Source of the DNA: Symbiodinium natans
Lineage: Eukaryota; Sar; Dinophyceae; Suessiales; Symbiodiniaceae
NCBI GenBank assembly: GCA_905221605.1
Contig: CAJNDS010002154.1
Span: 120,001-182,000 of the forward strand
Direction of reading: 5' to 3'
DNA: 62,000 nt
A program made the translations under genes and the position numbers. The notes beneath the pieces were generated by a model that had not been told where the DNA came from, searched no databases, and saw only the letters and a program-made list of their open reading frames with translations. Numbering within the stretch: the stretch's first letter is position 1; every line of letters starts with the position of its first letter. Positions 1-9,946 of this stretch are shown here, in pieces.

Positions 1-1781
1 AGTTTCGCATTCCAGGTGTGTGAATAAGCAACAATCGGTCTTGCTCCACACCACTTCTTGGATTCTTTAGGTAACAGGTAGGCTTGAGGGAGGCGTTTGC
101 GTCGGAGCACCAAGGTATGGTAGGAGCCAAGTTGAGCACGAGTCGCTGCTAAGACCTGGGACAGTGTACATGCTGCTGCTTGAGGTAGAGGTCGAAAGAT
201 CTGGCCATCGAAGAACGTTTTGAGCAGTAAGTAGTGAAATTGCACTGGACACGCAAGGTGAAGTTCCGTTGGGTGATGATCTGCTGGAAATGTGACCCAA
301 GTCTTGAGGATCCGATGAGCAGCACGAAGTTGCTGTACTGTCTGACCCGAGGGCCCTGTCCCGGTTTGTTGTTGTAGGTGATCTTGTAGGAAAACCCACC
401 ATGCGGTAGTCGATGATGGGGGAAGTTTCCAAGCTCGACTCCACCGTTTGAATGCGGTCATTTGCAACCTGACAAACCTGTTATTGTCCAGAGCCACCGG
501 ATCCTTCATGTTGCTCAAGAGAATAGCAGGAAAATGGTCGGGAAGAAGAGTGACTGCTTGACTCGCACTGCAGAGAATGTGATTCCAGGGAGTCCTGGGA
601 AGAGTGGGAAACTGAGCACATGTGCAAGTCGGGATGGTTGATGGAGACCATTCCGCAATGAATGACCGATGATTGAACAATGAGGAACCCAAGGTCGGAT
701 TCGCGACTTCCGCAATCTGAGCCTTGGGTAGATGATACGGTGGGAACCACTCTTGGTGGTTTTCCACGAATTGTTTCAACCAGTCCTTGGCCGTCCTGAT
801 GAAACCTGTGGGAGTCTCGTTGACGCGCAACGGAAAGCTTCGAGGAGGTAAATCTGTTCCTCGAAACCTCAGGATCTGACGAAGTTGATCATGTGCTCGA
901 CTTCGGGGGAGTGCATCAAGATGAGGTAGAAGTCTGAGCAGGTAAAAGACAAATGAAGTGCTCACCGCAGCACTCCGAAGTAGTCGAGACACATTGAACT
1001 TCTCAGAAGTGTTACTGCCTAATCGGTTGAGTAAGTCGAGGTGTTGGGCTGTCTCCTGAAAGTCCATCTGACATTCAGACAATCGCATCCTGGCCAGCAT
1101 TCGTAGTCGCCGTCGATGAGCACGTTGACCTGGCTTGCCTGTGCAACAATGGTCCGACCTGAAAGTAGGGAGTGGTACTCCTAACTTCTTGAGACGTCGA
1201 TGCACATAGGGAGCATTCAACTGAGCTCGGAATTGCACAATGGTGGACGCTTCGATGGACCGCAACAAGGAAACTTGCGAACAGGCATGCAAGACAACCG
1301 GGAAGAAATCATGGTATGAATCCGTCAGATGCCAATACTGTAATGCGGGTTCAAAGTAGGCCTGTCGTTCTCTTCGTACCTGAACAAACTTTGACAAACG
1401 AGTTTGTTCGCGTTTGGAAATGTCAGCATCTGTGCTGCCAATGTACCACAAGCGTCGAAAAGGATGTACACGTAGATAAAGAACTTGGTTCTGGCAATGC
1501 CACTCAAAAGGATAATGGAAGGGAACCGAAAATTGCTTGCACAAACGAAGAGCATCAGTAAGTTGTCGGGTATGCCAAATGCGAAAGTAGACATGAAAAA
1601 CGTAGAAGAAAGCCAAAAGCCATTGAACGCGAAGTGAAACCTCAGTGGGCATCCCGTGAGTGCGTACCATCCAGACTGTGAGTTGCAAGACCTGGAACAA
1701 AACTGGCAGTACTCTACGAAGCCACTGTCGTAGTTGCTTGCTTAAAGTTGATCGAGTGGTTTGACCCACTCGATCAAGTAG
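1..1781 (-). CDS. Retroelement ORF: GIY-YIG-like segment followed by start of reverse transcriptase (partial, runs off window)
   Basis: An uninterrupted frame of about 593 codons reads through the whole interval and continues past base 1. Around 1510-1330 it reads VHPFRRLWYIGSTDAD followed by a basic helix with KREQTRLSKF, which resembles the YIG half of a GIY-YIG endonuclease (YIGST, then a conserved Arg). The middle is helical and Arg-rich. A Cys patch (PTCTCAQF, then HILCSA) lies near 560-620. The last residues before the edge are LPKESKKWCGARPIVAYSH, which resembles the Lys...RPI fingers motif that opens many retroelement reverse transcriptases. No start codon is needed if it is expressed by read-through: it is in the same frame as the upstream 446-codon ORF, separated by one TGA. 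The palm motif with catalytic Asp pair would lie outside the window. The element class is uncertain (Penelope-like with N-terminal GIY-YIG, or another non-LTR type). Confidence 0.55.
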
Positions 1782-3122
1782 TCACTCTCTCAAAGTCACA
1801 CAAGCCGCAATGAGCTTGTTGACTAAGTTGGCATTGTTCTTGAGGGACGATGCAGCCTCCACGTCTAAGCCCCATTCAACCAAAGTGGAGGCTCGATCCG
1901 GTAAGACTCCTGCCGGTGCTTTTTGAAAAAGTTCTGAAAGCTCTTTAATCAGAGCTGCATGCTTGTTCTTCTTGTCTTGAGTAGACATCTTGGTGCGAAT
2001 CCATCCGTTGATGGATTGCGCCGAAGTGCTGGAGGGGCCTGACTTCAATGTCTGGTTTTCATCCTGCCGACGCTGAAAAATCTTGTACTGGTCAACCAAC
2101 TGCTGATTCTCTGAAGAAACACCTGCCGCTACTGGAAGGTCTGAGGATGTGGCTGGCGCTGACATGGATTGTTTCAACCGATCATTTTCCGTTTGAAGCT
2201 TTTGTAACTTCTGGAGCAAAGATGATGATTCAGCTTGAGGAACAAACTTGACCATCTCGTTGGCGATTCGTTGAGTCAGGAACTCGATCAACTTGAATCG
2301 GTATGACCAGTCTGTGAGGTCCTTGTTGCCCTGATGGTTGATCTCTGAAGCATGGTTGTCATGTGCCCACTTAACCATATGGTTGACCTCAAGCTTGGGA
2401 ATAGAATCGCGCATGCTCTTAGCCAACAAGGAGTGGAAAACTGCCTCTTGTCTGCTACGAAAGACCTCGATCGACACTGGTTTCCCTGAGGCTATCAACC
2501 GCATGGGCCAACCTGCAAGTCCTTGATGAAGCAATGTTGCCACTGGTACCAGATGACACGGCATGCCGTCGATGCCTATGCTTCGTGAAAACTCAGAGGC
2601 AACAATTGCCCGAGGTAAGGAGTAGCCATAGATGGTGGTAGTGTCGATGAAGGAGCGATCGGATCGAGATGAGCTAGGCAACTGATGTGCTTCCTCGGCC
2701 CTTTCTTGAAGAAATCGTCGCCAACTGTTTGAAGATGTTGTCCTTGCTCGGTCCGGAGAATCTCGATGTCGGTGTTCTTGAGGTGTGTAGATTCTTCTGG
2801 AGGACGAATGGTCCTGACGAGATCGAGATCTTGCCCTTCGAGCATCTTCAAACATGGTCGAACCTCGTCGCCTCAATTGTTCTTGGGTGTTCCGGGAGAT
2901 GGCAGGACGTGACGGTCTGGATCGGCTATCTTCTCTGGTGCTATGTGGCCGAGTAGACATCTGCGGAGTAATCGTTGATGATCGCCACGTGCGACTGCTT
3001 CGTTCTGACCGTGGAACATGTCGAGGAGAGCCTCTGGAAGATCTGCTTCGTCGATCCATGTCTGCGAAAGTTGCTAGTTGACTCCCTACCGAGGTCTGGT
3101 GGAATTTGATCCCAATAAGCAA
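1782..3122 (-). CDS. Retroelement ORF, 446 codons, Ser/Arg-rich with coiled coil (gag-like?)
   Basis: Open frame ending in TGA at 1782-1784. It begins at a non-ATG codon just inside a likely 3' splice site; the first ATG in frame is at 3057-3059 (codon 22). The N-terminal 150 residues are rich in Ser-Arg pairs (RRSRSSRGSPRHVPRSE). The middle has a globular stretch, and residues about 290-350 form a Gln/Lys/Glu-rich coiled coil. It ends KLIAACVTLRE. No named domain is recognised. The Arg-rich plus coiled-coil layout and the position upstream of the RT-like ORF suggest a nucleic-acid-binding, gag-like role; that is inference. The following ORF continues in the identical frame after one stop codon. 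Confidence 0.5.
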   Translation of the reverse strand: MLIGIKFHQTSVGSQLATFADMDRRSRSSRGSPRHVPRSERSSRTWRSSTITPQMSTRPHSTREDSRSRPSRPAISRNTQEQLRRRGSTMFEDARRARSRSRQDHSSSRRIYTPQEHRHRDSPDRARTTSSNSWRRFLQERAEEAHQLPSSSRSDRSFIDTTTIYGYSLPRAIVASEFSRSIGIDGMPCHLVPVATLLHQGLAGWPMRLIASGKPVSIEVFRSRQEAVFHSLLAKSMRDSIPKLEVNHMVKWAHDNHASEINHQGNKDLTDWSYRFKLIEFLTQRIANEMVKFVPQAESSSLLQKLQKLQTENDRLKQSMSAPATSSDLPVAAGVSSENQQLVDQYKIFQRRQDENQTLKSGPSSTSAQSINGWIRTKMSTQDKKNKHAALIKELSELFQKAPAGVLPDRASTLVEWGLDVEAASSLKNNANLVNKLIAACVTLRE

Positions 3123-3431
3123 ATGCAGACAGCCCTAGTCAAGCAGAGACAGAGGAGAGAAGAGAGGAGATGCTCAAGCCAGGAGAAAGCAAGTTAGCTG
3201 CATATTGAGACTGAGACGATGTTGAAGTCGATCGTTGACCTGCACATGTTCGGGGAGTCAGATCAATCTGTCTCCAATATCTGACGAAGCTGAATTCTGC
3301 ACTTGAATGAACCACAAGCACATGATTGAACTCACACAGGAGAGTCGTTATTTTCCAGGAGACATGACGGCAGTACAAAAGTCAGACGGTACTGCTGCAT
3401 TGCAGGGAGGAAGAGTTGAGCTAATTGTGTA
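3123..3431 (-). other. Inter-ORF segment, probable intron
   Basis: This stretch separates two long minus-strand ORFs that share one frame but contains TAA and TGA stops. Its downstream end (about 3135-3170) is a strong polypyrimidine tract leading to CTAG|GG, a good dinoflagellate 3' splice site. A 5' site could lie near the end of the upstream ORF (for example ACAG|GTGCAG near 3514), but the phases I tried did not join cleanly, so a spacer between separate ORFs remains possible. Confidence 0.4.
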
Positions 3432-5084
3432 TCACAATGCTCGTGCAAAAGCAAAGAGACGGATCACTGAATGCTCGGCATGCATTGTCCATCGTTCAGG
3501 ACCACTGACTGCACCTGTCCGTGCAACAATCCTTTGTTCATCTGAGACGCTACGACTAGTCAGTTTATGATGGGCGAACTTGCTGAAGGTCTGTGTGACC
3601 ACAATGACTCCTTGTTGTCCTTTTGGGGTCTTCAGCACGCGAGAAAAGATCGTCTGAAGAGTATGCGCGCTCACATCTCCAAGAGTTCCCTGGCAATTGA
3701 ATCCAGTGGTGGGATACTCTGCGTGAGAACCTTCGATACTTCCACTCCAGGATGAAGGACGAATAAAGGAGTCCGATGCTATGCCTAAACCTGCAGACGG
3801 ATCACATCCATGAGCTCCAACATAAGAGTACTTGAAGCCTTGGCTAGGATCAATGCCGTCTTCAATGCCAAAGGTTGACACCTCTGGTGCATTGTACGGT
3901 ATCAGCAAGATTCGGTAAATGCGATCACAGTCGAAGATGGACATCTTGTTCAAGAGAAACATCGACGAATTGCCAGATCCATAAAAAATGTCAGCAATCA
4001 TTTGTCTGGTCTGGAGAGGAAATTTCGGATCAAGTCGATGAATGCCTGCGTACAAATCTTGAGCATCGGAGTCAGAGAAATGATCAGGTTGAGGACGCTC
4101 ATGTGCTGTCAACTCTGCAAAGCTGCGAATCTTACGAGTGGCTAACACAGTGCGTGCACTTTCGATCAACTCCTGTGTCATAGATGGAGTCGGTTTGTGC
4201 TGGTACGGTTGGTAGCGTCGATCTGTGCCTGCATCTCGAGGAACAGCTGAAGGTGGGTTAGCAGCTGCTGCTTTAGCCGACAAGCACATGGTGCCCGGTG
4301 GAGGAATCACCTGTTGTGAGTTACCACCGACGTTTCCAAACTTGGCAGGTGGAGCAGGAACAGGAGGAGTGGAGAACTGCGCAGGAAGAGTAGGGGGAAT
4401 GTGCAACGAAGAAGGAGGAGGAGGAATGGGAAGAAGAGAGGGGAGAGGAGGAGGGAAAGGGAAAGGAGGAGGAGGAATGGGAAGGAGAGAAGGGAGAGGA
4501 GGAGGTGGAGGCTGAGGACAGGGGAGAGAGGGAGCAGGTTGAGGTGGCGGAGCTGCTGTCCCTGCTGTCGGCATAGTCGGCTGAGATGGTGCAGGTGTAG
4601 TCTGTGAAGGATTGGCCCAACCATTGTCTTTCTTCTTGGTCTTCCACGAATCTTTGCTCTGCCACGAACCTTGATGCCATCCTTGGTCTGACCATTTCTG
4701 CCAAGAGCTGTCATCGGTCCACGAGCGATGATCCTGTTGGCTCGACCTCTTCCACTGATTTTGGTTCCAGTGATACTGCCACTGGTCCTGCTGCCAGTGA
4801 TCTTGTTGCCACTGATCTTGTTGCCATTGATCCTGCTGCCACTGGTGTGATCCCTGCCAATCTTGCTTATCTGTGGCCGAAGTTTGCATAGAACCTGACG
4901 AAGGTGCAGCTGCAGTATTACTTGAGACATCTGGCCGTTTCCGTCGTTGCAAACGACGTTGCAGAGCTTGAGTGGAGGTGCTGGAGTGACTGCTGTGGCG
5001 GCGGTGTCTCCTGCGTCGGCGGGATCTGCTACGTCCCCTATGCGGAGACTGCTGCGGCATGGCTGTCGCAACGGGCATGAGCAT
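3432..5084 (-). CDS. Retroelement-associated ORF, 550 aa, W/Q repeats and proline-rich linker
   Basis: Starts at ATG (5082-5084) and ends in TGA. Order of parts: a basic Arg/Ser head (SRSRRRRRHRRHSSHSS); a run of QWQQD-type repeats rich in Trp and Gln (about residues 75-170); a long Pro-rich linker of PPPPLPSLLPIP type (about 180-270); and a folded C-terminal part of about 250 residues. The C-terminal part has SYVGAHGCDPSAGLGI and later GDVSAHTLQTIFSRV. These faintly recall the His-Gly and helix pattern of ADP-ribosyltransferase folds, but I would not assign that. The same frame class is used by the two downstream ORFs, supporting one unit. Length and composition fit a first ORF of a retroelement; a host gene is not excluded. 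Confidence 0.5.
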   Translation of the reverse strand: MLMPVATAMPQQSPHRGRSRSRRRRRHRRHSSHSSTSTQALQRRLQRRKRPDVSSNTAAAPSSGSMQTSATDKQDWQGSHQWQQDQWQQDQWQQDHWQQDQWQYHWNQNQWKRSSQQDHRSWTDDSSWQKWSDQGWHQGSWQSKDSWKTKKKDNGWANPSQTTPAPSQPTMPTAGTAAPPPQPAPSLPCPQPPPPPLPSLLPIPPPPFPFPPPLPSLLPIPPPPSSLHIPPTLPAQFSTPPVPAPPAKFGNVGGNSQQVIPPPGTMCLSAKAAAANPPSAVPRDAGTDRRYQPYQHKPTPSMTQELIESARTVLATRKIRSFAELTAHERPQPDHFSDSDAQDLYAGIHRLDPKFPLQTRQMIADIFYGSGNSSMFLLNKMSIFDCDRIYRILLIPYNAPEVSTFGIEDGIDPSQGFKYSYVGAHGCDPSAGLGIASDSFIRPSSWSGSIEGSHAEYPTTGFNCQGTLGDVSAHTLQTIFSRVLKTPKGQQGVIVVTQTFSKFAHHKLTSRSVSDEQRIVARTGAVSGPERWTMHAEHSVIRLFAFARAL

Positions 5085-6230
5085 GTCAATTCAAGTAAGA
5101 GAACTTTCGTATGCAGGACCTGAATTGACATTGAAATGCACTGACCTGCGAAGTTGATGCTTGAAGAAAGCAGCACATAGCTTGATCAAAGACAGAGACA
5201 TGTAGGCCAACGGTCATTGGCTTGCAACATCAGACAGCAAGCTTCAGAACTACCAAAGGAGGTGCGAGAAAGGGTTGCATGTCTCTACCGTCTGAAAGGT
5301 TCCCTCAGGTCCTCAATCCAAAGCAACGACACAAGCCAACTGCTACACGGAGATGTGAATGAGGCTGGAAGAGAGAAGGAGGGATACGTCGAGAAGAGTT
5401 TCGAGTGTCGAGCGATGTCATACTGGATCTTGTAACCAACCTACCAAGGCCCGGCCTTATACTGGAAGTTCGCGAGTGCTGGTAATTCGTGATGAAGAAG
5501 GAATGCATGAAGCACTCCTGCCAGTAATAATTTGAGAGTGACTAATCTGGCCGGTGGTTCCAGGCCTTCCTGTGGCTCAAAAGCCTTGCTCTGGATAAAC
5601 CTCTCGGACTGGTTTGGCATTGCTGCCTTGCTCTGCCCGAAGGCTTGCTCTGACTCCAGTGGTACTACCCACAATGCCCATGGGCTAATCTTGGCATCCA
5701 GGCCTTCTGTCTCTCATTTCCTCATCCACCATGGGACAAGGCTCACCCGCGGCACATCCGGGCACACAGGCAACCCCATAGGGGTACACACTGGTATGTA
5801 TGTCACTCTCGTGGAAAGGAATGTAGATGTAGATGCGTAATGTCAGACTCGATACGAGATGGTCTTGACATTCGAAATGCATACTGGTGCTAGACATTCT
5901 TTGTGGACTCATTGGCCTTGGGGTACCTTCGGGAAGCACAACAGCGAGTACGGCAGCAATGTACAGCGAGTGCGAAGATCAACATATCACTTCTTATCAC
6001 AGGTACACAGGGTTGATCAGACCCTGCTTCCAGCATCAGTGGATAGCTTCGTTGGGTGCAGTTTCCACTGTGCTCTGCACCCCCCTGTGATGCATTGAAG
6101 CTCTTCATGTATCATGTCAGAAATCAAGAAGCTTCAAAAACTTCAATGCTCTCTCATCCTGCATGACTCAAGGAAACATGCAACTCTTGAAATGACGAGA
6201 CCATTCTGTTGTGGCCGCAGCAGTGCGGTT
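5085..6230. other. No gene recognised; possible 5' end of the retroelement unit
   Basis: Just upstream of the 550-aa ORF, the minus strand reads CTTCGCAG|GTCAGTGC near 5145-5155, which could be a splice junction or leader. The rest (5200-6230) has only short frames on both strands, with no repeats longer than a few bases and no recognisable exon. Confidence 0.3.
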
Positions 6231-6232
6231 GT

Positions 6233-6256
<24 letters not shown>
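6233..6256. repeat. Short (CA)n microsatellite
   Basis: Twelve or so uninterrupted CA units followed by a short TATATA run. Confidence 0.9.
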
Positions 6257-6263
<7 letters not shown>

Positions 6264-6700
6264 GCCCCAAGGGGGGCGATGAAAGACCAACATCGGACAG
6301 GACAATGAGAAGCAAACGTTTAAGGCGGAGAACAGGCGAGGTAGATCAGCACCACAACCAGGTCGAGCTCAGCACCACTTTACCAACACTAGCAGAAGAG
6401 ACATGTTAACTGTTGCACACGCACAACAACTGCAAGAGGTGCAGAAGAAGTCCACCAACACCAACAAGAGGGAGAACAATACCACTTTACCAACATTAGC
6501 GGGGAGGAAATGTGTCTGTACCTGATGCAGCCTCAGTCAAACTATCTGTTCACAGCTGATGGTGCATTACGAAAACCACCAAGCAGTGCCGTCCGGGCAC
6601 CCCTGCGTCTGCAATTTGGCTGATCCCGATGACATGTCTGTGCGCACTCACTCATGTCACAAAGCCTACTGCAGATGATCCCCATGAATGAATATCTCAG

Positions 6701-6904
6701 TCAGCAGAGCTCAGTCAATCCCGGATGCTCGGGTCTTCTGGGATCTGGCCCCGTGACGGGACAACACACCAGAACCATACACACATTGATTTGTCTTGGT
6801 CTGATGAGACGGACAGGTGACAGACCATCATCCTGACAGACCGGGCAATGAAGGTGAATGATAATTTGGTTCCAAAGGCACGCCAGACACCAGGAATGGC
6901 ATAC
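6701..6904 (-). CDS. Candidate terminal exon with RING-like C-terminal half
   Basis: A pyrimidine-rich stretch ending TTTTGCAG (6905-6912) precedes an open frame of 67 codons that ends in TGA. It begins [13 protein letters not shown] and continues [11 protein letters not shown]. The spacing C-H-x2-C-x2-C followed by C-P-x-C resembles the second half of a RING finger (zinc-binding, ubiquitin E3 ligases). The first C-x2-C pair would lie in an upstream exon I did not find. A competing frame ([11 protein letters not shown]) is also open, so the reading frame is not certain. Confidence 0.35.
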   Translation of the reverse strand, partial: VCHSWCLACLWNQIIIHLHCPVCQDDGLSPVRLIRPRQINVCMVLVCCPVTGPDPRRPEHPGLTELC

Positions 6905-7162
6905 CTGCAAAACAGAATGAAGATGATGCGTAAGGGCGCGGGTCTTGCCCTGGCTGTGCCAGACACAGGGAATGACACAGCACGAAAATGAGATGAAAGT
7001 GAAAATGAAATGACGCTCCCCAAGCTATCCTCGCGAGGATCCATGGGCAAGCACGCAGGTACGTTTGCCTCGCGAGGGTGGGGGAGCTTCGTTGGACAGG
7101 GCTCCCCACCCTCCCCCCTGTCCCTCCAAGTGGTTGTGAACCCATGCTTGTATGTACAACAA

Positions 7163-7169
7163 GTTGCGC

Positions 7170-7266
<97 letters not shown>

Positions 7267-7485
7267 ACACACACACACACACACCCACAACACGCACACA
7301 CGCACACACGCAACACACGCACAACACGCACACACGCACACCACGCACACACACGCACCACACGCACACACACACACACACACGCACCACGCACCACACG
7401 CACCCACAGCACAACACACACACAGACACACAGCACACAGACACACACACCACACACACACAACACACACAGACACACACACACA

Positions 7486-7523
<38 letters not shown>

Positions 7524-7555
7524 CACACACACACACACACACACACAACACACAC

Positions 7556-7641
<86 letters not shown>

Positions 7642-7914
7642 GACACACACACAGACACACACACCGACACACACACAGACACACACACAGACACAGTCAC
7701 ACACACACACACAGACAACACAGACAACAGACACACACACACACACACACACAGCACACACACACACACACACAACCCACACACACACACACACAGACAC
7801 AGACACACACCACACAGGACACGGACACAGACACACACACACACACACAGACACACACACACACACACACACACCACACACACAGACACCACACACACCA
7901 CACACACACAGACA

Positions 7915-8001
<87 letters not shown>

Positions 8002-8332
8002 ACAGACACACAGACACACAGACACACAGACGCACAGAGGCACAGAGACACAGAGACACAGAGACACAGAGACACAGAGACACAGACACACAGAGACACA
8101 GAGACACAGAGACACAGACACACAGAGACACAGAGACACAGAGACACAGAGACACAGACACACAGACACACAGAGACACAGACACACAGACACACAGACA
8201 CACAGACACACAGACACACAGACACACAGAGACACACACACACAGACACACAGACACACAGACACACACAAAGACACACACAAAGACACAGACACACACA
8301 CACAAAAAAAAAAAAACACACACACACATAAA
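7163..8332. repeat. Long CA-rich microsatellite with CACAGA subrepeats
   Basis: About 1.17 kb that is almost purely A and C with occasional G on the plus strand. The first part is (CA)n with CGCA/CCACA interruptions, and from about 8000 it becomes CACAGA-type hexamers. It produces long meaningless frames (Thr-His or Cys-Val repeats). A poly(A) of 13-14 lies near 8304-8317. Confidence 0.95.
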
Positions 8333-8371
8333 GAGAGAGAGAGAGAGAGAGACAGTGAGAGACAGAGAGAG
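8333..8371. repeat. (GA)n microsatellite
   Basis: GA dinucleotide run directly following the CA array. Confidence 0.85.
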
Positions 8372-8479
8372 CACAAACCAAGGCAACTCAGGAAACGCAG
8401 CGAACGAGACCGTTGGACACCGCTGAGCCCCAGTGGTTCCTTGCGCTTGCTGGAATTCAGAGAATAGTAGCCAGTAGCA

Positions 8480-8538
8480 CCCTAAACCCTAAACCCTAAA
8501 CCCTAAACCCTAAACCCTAAACCCTAAACCCCTAAACC
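8480..8538. repeat. CCCTAAA (telomere-like) array
   Basis: About seven to eight tandem copies of the plant/dinoflagellate-type telomere heptamer in CCCTAAA orientation, ending in CCCCTAAACCCC and poly(A). Internal location, so not a chromosome end. Confidence 0.9.
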
Positions 8539-8555
8539 CCAAAAAAAAAAGAAAC

Positions 8556-8638
8556 CACGGGAGCCCCATGCACGATGAAGCGCCCAAAGCAAAGCACCAA
8601 GTGACATCAAGCCCATGACTCTCAAGTATTTCAGCCCC
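8556..8638 (-). CDS. Candidate exon, hydrophobic; possible pore segment of the cation channel
   Basis: Preceded on the minus strand by GGGGGCCTAG| and followed by CGTG|GTTTCT. Only one frame is open: GLKYLRVMGLMSLGALL and then WALHRAWGSR. It lies immediately downstream of the S4-S5 exon and joins it in phase if that exon ends two bases later (GGGC|GCTTCC). A short hydrophobic helix after S5 is where a pore helix would sit, but no selectivity motif is visible. Confidence 0.4.
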
Positions 8639-8714
8639 CTAGGCCCCCAAAAGGCCGCAGATGTGGAGTGTAGAAGTTGTAGGTGTGCCCCAAAACCCAA
8701 AACCCCGAAGATAG

Positions 8715-8812
8715 GGTTTGGGGTTTAGGGTTTAGGGTTAGGGTTTAGGGTTTAGGGTTTAGGGTTTAGGGTTTAGGGTTTAGGGTTTAGGGTTTGGGGT
8801 TTAGGGTTTGAG
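8715..8812. repeat. TTTAGGG array (intronic)
   Basis: About thirteen TTTAGGG units, opposite in orientation to the 8480 array, ending a few bases from the inferred 5' splice site of the S4-S5 exon. Confidence 0.9.
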
Positions 8813-8820
8813 GGAAGCGC

Positions 8821-9062
8821 CCCTTGAAACTGTGGATGTCTCAGCAAGCCTGAGGCTGCGGCATACACAATCAACACCAGTAGGGTCATGGCCCACACCA
8901 GCGCTTTCAGGGTATGGAGGATGGATGTTACCAGCATGCGCAGCGCGATGACAAACCGGAAGATGCTGACAAACTGGGCCGTTCTCAAGATCCGGCTGAG
9001 GCGAACGATGCGGAAGGACTTCAAGCCGCTGACGCCCGCGATGCTATCCAGGTCGTTGCTTC
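8821..9062 (-). CDS. Voltage-gated cation channel exon: S4 voltage sensor, S4-S5 linker and S5
   Basis: 3' splice site CTCTGGCACAG|GAAGC; the 5' site is GC-type (CAAGGG|GCGC, or two bases later). Reads SNDLDSIAGVSGLKSF, then FRIVRLSRILRTAQF with Arg every third residue, the voltage-sensor signature of S4 in the ion transport (Ion_trans) family. An amphipathic linker (SILHTLKALVW) and a hydrophobic S5 (AMTLLVLIVYAAASGLL) follow. The first two bases complete the codon left open by the upstream exon (ACA G|GA AGC), giving VVDITGSNDLDSI across the junction. The product would be an integral plasma-membrane channel, Ca2+ or Na+ selective by analogy; selectivity cannot be read here. Confidence 0.85.
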
Positions 9063-9113
9063 CTGTGCCAGAGCAGGAACCAGGAGGATCAAGGACAACA
9101 GGACAGGCAGGAG

Positions 9114-9166
9114 GGTTTAGGGTTTAGGGTTTAGGGTTTAGGGTTTAGGGTGTAGGGTTTAGGGTT
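9114..9166. repeat. TTTAGGG array inside the channel intron
   Basis: About seven units, one variant TGTAGGG, filling much of the 145-bp intron between the S1-S3 and S4-S5 exons. Confidence 0.9.
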
Positions 9167-9207
9167 GAAATAGAAAGGTGCTTGTGAAGCTCTAACCCGG
9201 TACCCAC

Positions 9208-9494
9208 CTGTGATGTCCACCACTACTTCCCAGAGGGAGCTCAAGACGATGAAGAGGTCTAGCCAGCTCCAGGCCCAATCGTCAGAGATGAAGAAGCGCA
9301 GACCGTCTGCAGCGAGGCGCAGAAGCAGCTCGATAGTGAAGATTGCCGCATAGAGGTACTGAAAGACTTTAAACTCAATCGGCTTCGGCCCAGGCTGATC
9401 CACACTCCGCTGGACATCGATCCCTATGAAGATGGCGTTTGTAACCACGACGAAGGCGAAGAATGACTCGAAAAACCGGTGGTGCACCATGTTC
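9208..9494 (-). CDS. Voltage-gated cation channel exon: S1-S3
   Basis: Begins after GGAGTATAG| and ends GACATCACAG|GTGGGTACC. The first base completes a Glu codon from the upstream exon (CAC GA|G AAC ATG). Encodes MVHHRFFESFF, S1 (AFVVVTNAIFIGIDV), an extracellular loop, S2 (YLYAAIFTIELLLRLAADG) with the conserved acidic Glu before LLLR, and S3 (WLDLFIVLSSLWEVVVD) with Asp after the Trp. This is the standard first half of an Ion_trans domain. Confidence 0.87.
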
Positions 9495-9602
9495 CTATAC
9501 TCCCTCTTAGAACCTTAATAGTATTTTGCATATTCCCTTGGGTTTTATACAAGCGAAAAGAGGACAAATAATTCCTAAGGAGGCTATAGGTTCCAGATAC
9601 AC
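9495..9602 (-). mobile_element. Introner: 108-bp intron formed by a foldback element with 4-bp TSD
   Basis: The intron (GT...AG) joins two channel exons exactly in frame. Inside it, the element at 9495-9589 has imperfect inverted ends (CTATACTCCCTCTTAG against CCTAAGGAGGCTATAG) and is flanked by the direct repeat GTTC at 9491-9494 and 9590-9593. The element end TATAG supplies the 3' splice site. This matches the known introner model: non-autonomous DNA elements that insert and become introns. Confidence 0.7.
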
Positions 9603-9940
9603 TCGTGGCAGGCCGAGTATGACTCCGGCGCCTTCTTGGAAGTGGGGCTGGTTGCAACCGAGAACGATCGGGGTAGACGCGGCTGCTTCATCTGGTTCGC
9701 AACGCGCGTTTTAACCACATCCTCTTTAACGGGAGGATCAGGGGAAGCTCTTGTGGGCTTCAGGTCGGTCTCAATCTCAGCTGGCCTCACGCGGGTGGTG
9801 GGTTGAGACTCCTCTCCCTCCGCCCGAGGCCGGCTGGCCTTACTGGTCATGCTCATCCTCCGGGTCGGAAGAGCGATGCCCCTAAGCACTTCATCCTGGA
9901 AGTCGAGTCGACGAAGCACCTCCTTGTGCTGCTGCCTCAA
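9603..9940 (-). CDS. Cation channel N-terminal cytoplasmic exon
   Basis: Follows a T-rich tract and CGCGTAG|; ends CACGA|GTGTATC. It encodes 112 codons: LRQQHKEVLRRLDFQDE, then basic/Ser-rich linker (TRRMSMTSKASRPRAE) and PRLPRSFSVATSP, ending SYSACHE. A helical start and a low-complexity linker before S1 are usual for dinoflagellate single-domain channels. Phase 2 end matches the S1-S3 exon. Upstream exons probably complete the N-terminus. Confidence 0.7.
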
Positions 9941-9946
9941 CTACGC

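Noticed and set aside
4225-4600. Plus-strand Gly/Arg frames opposite the 550-aa ORF
   Set aside because: Antisense shadows of the polyproline-coding stretch.
6715-8467. Very long frames (over 400 codons) across the CA array on both strands
   Set aside because: They are pure Thr-His, Cys-Val or Gln-Arg repeats created by a microsatellite open in all frames.
8480-8538. A true chromosome end
   Set aside because: Arrays are short, numerous, in both orientations and flanked by unique sequence on both sides.
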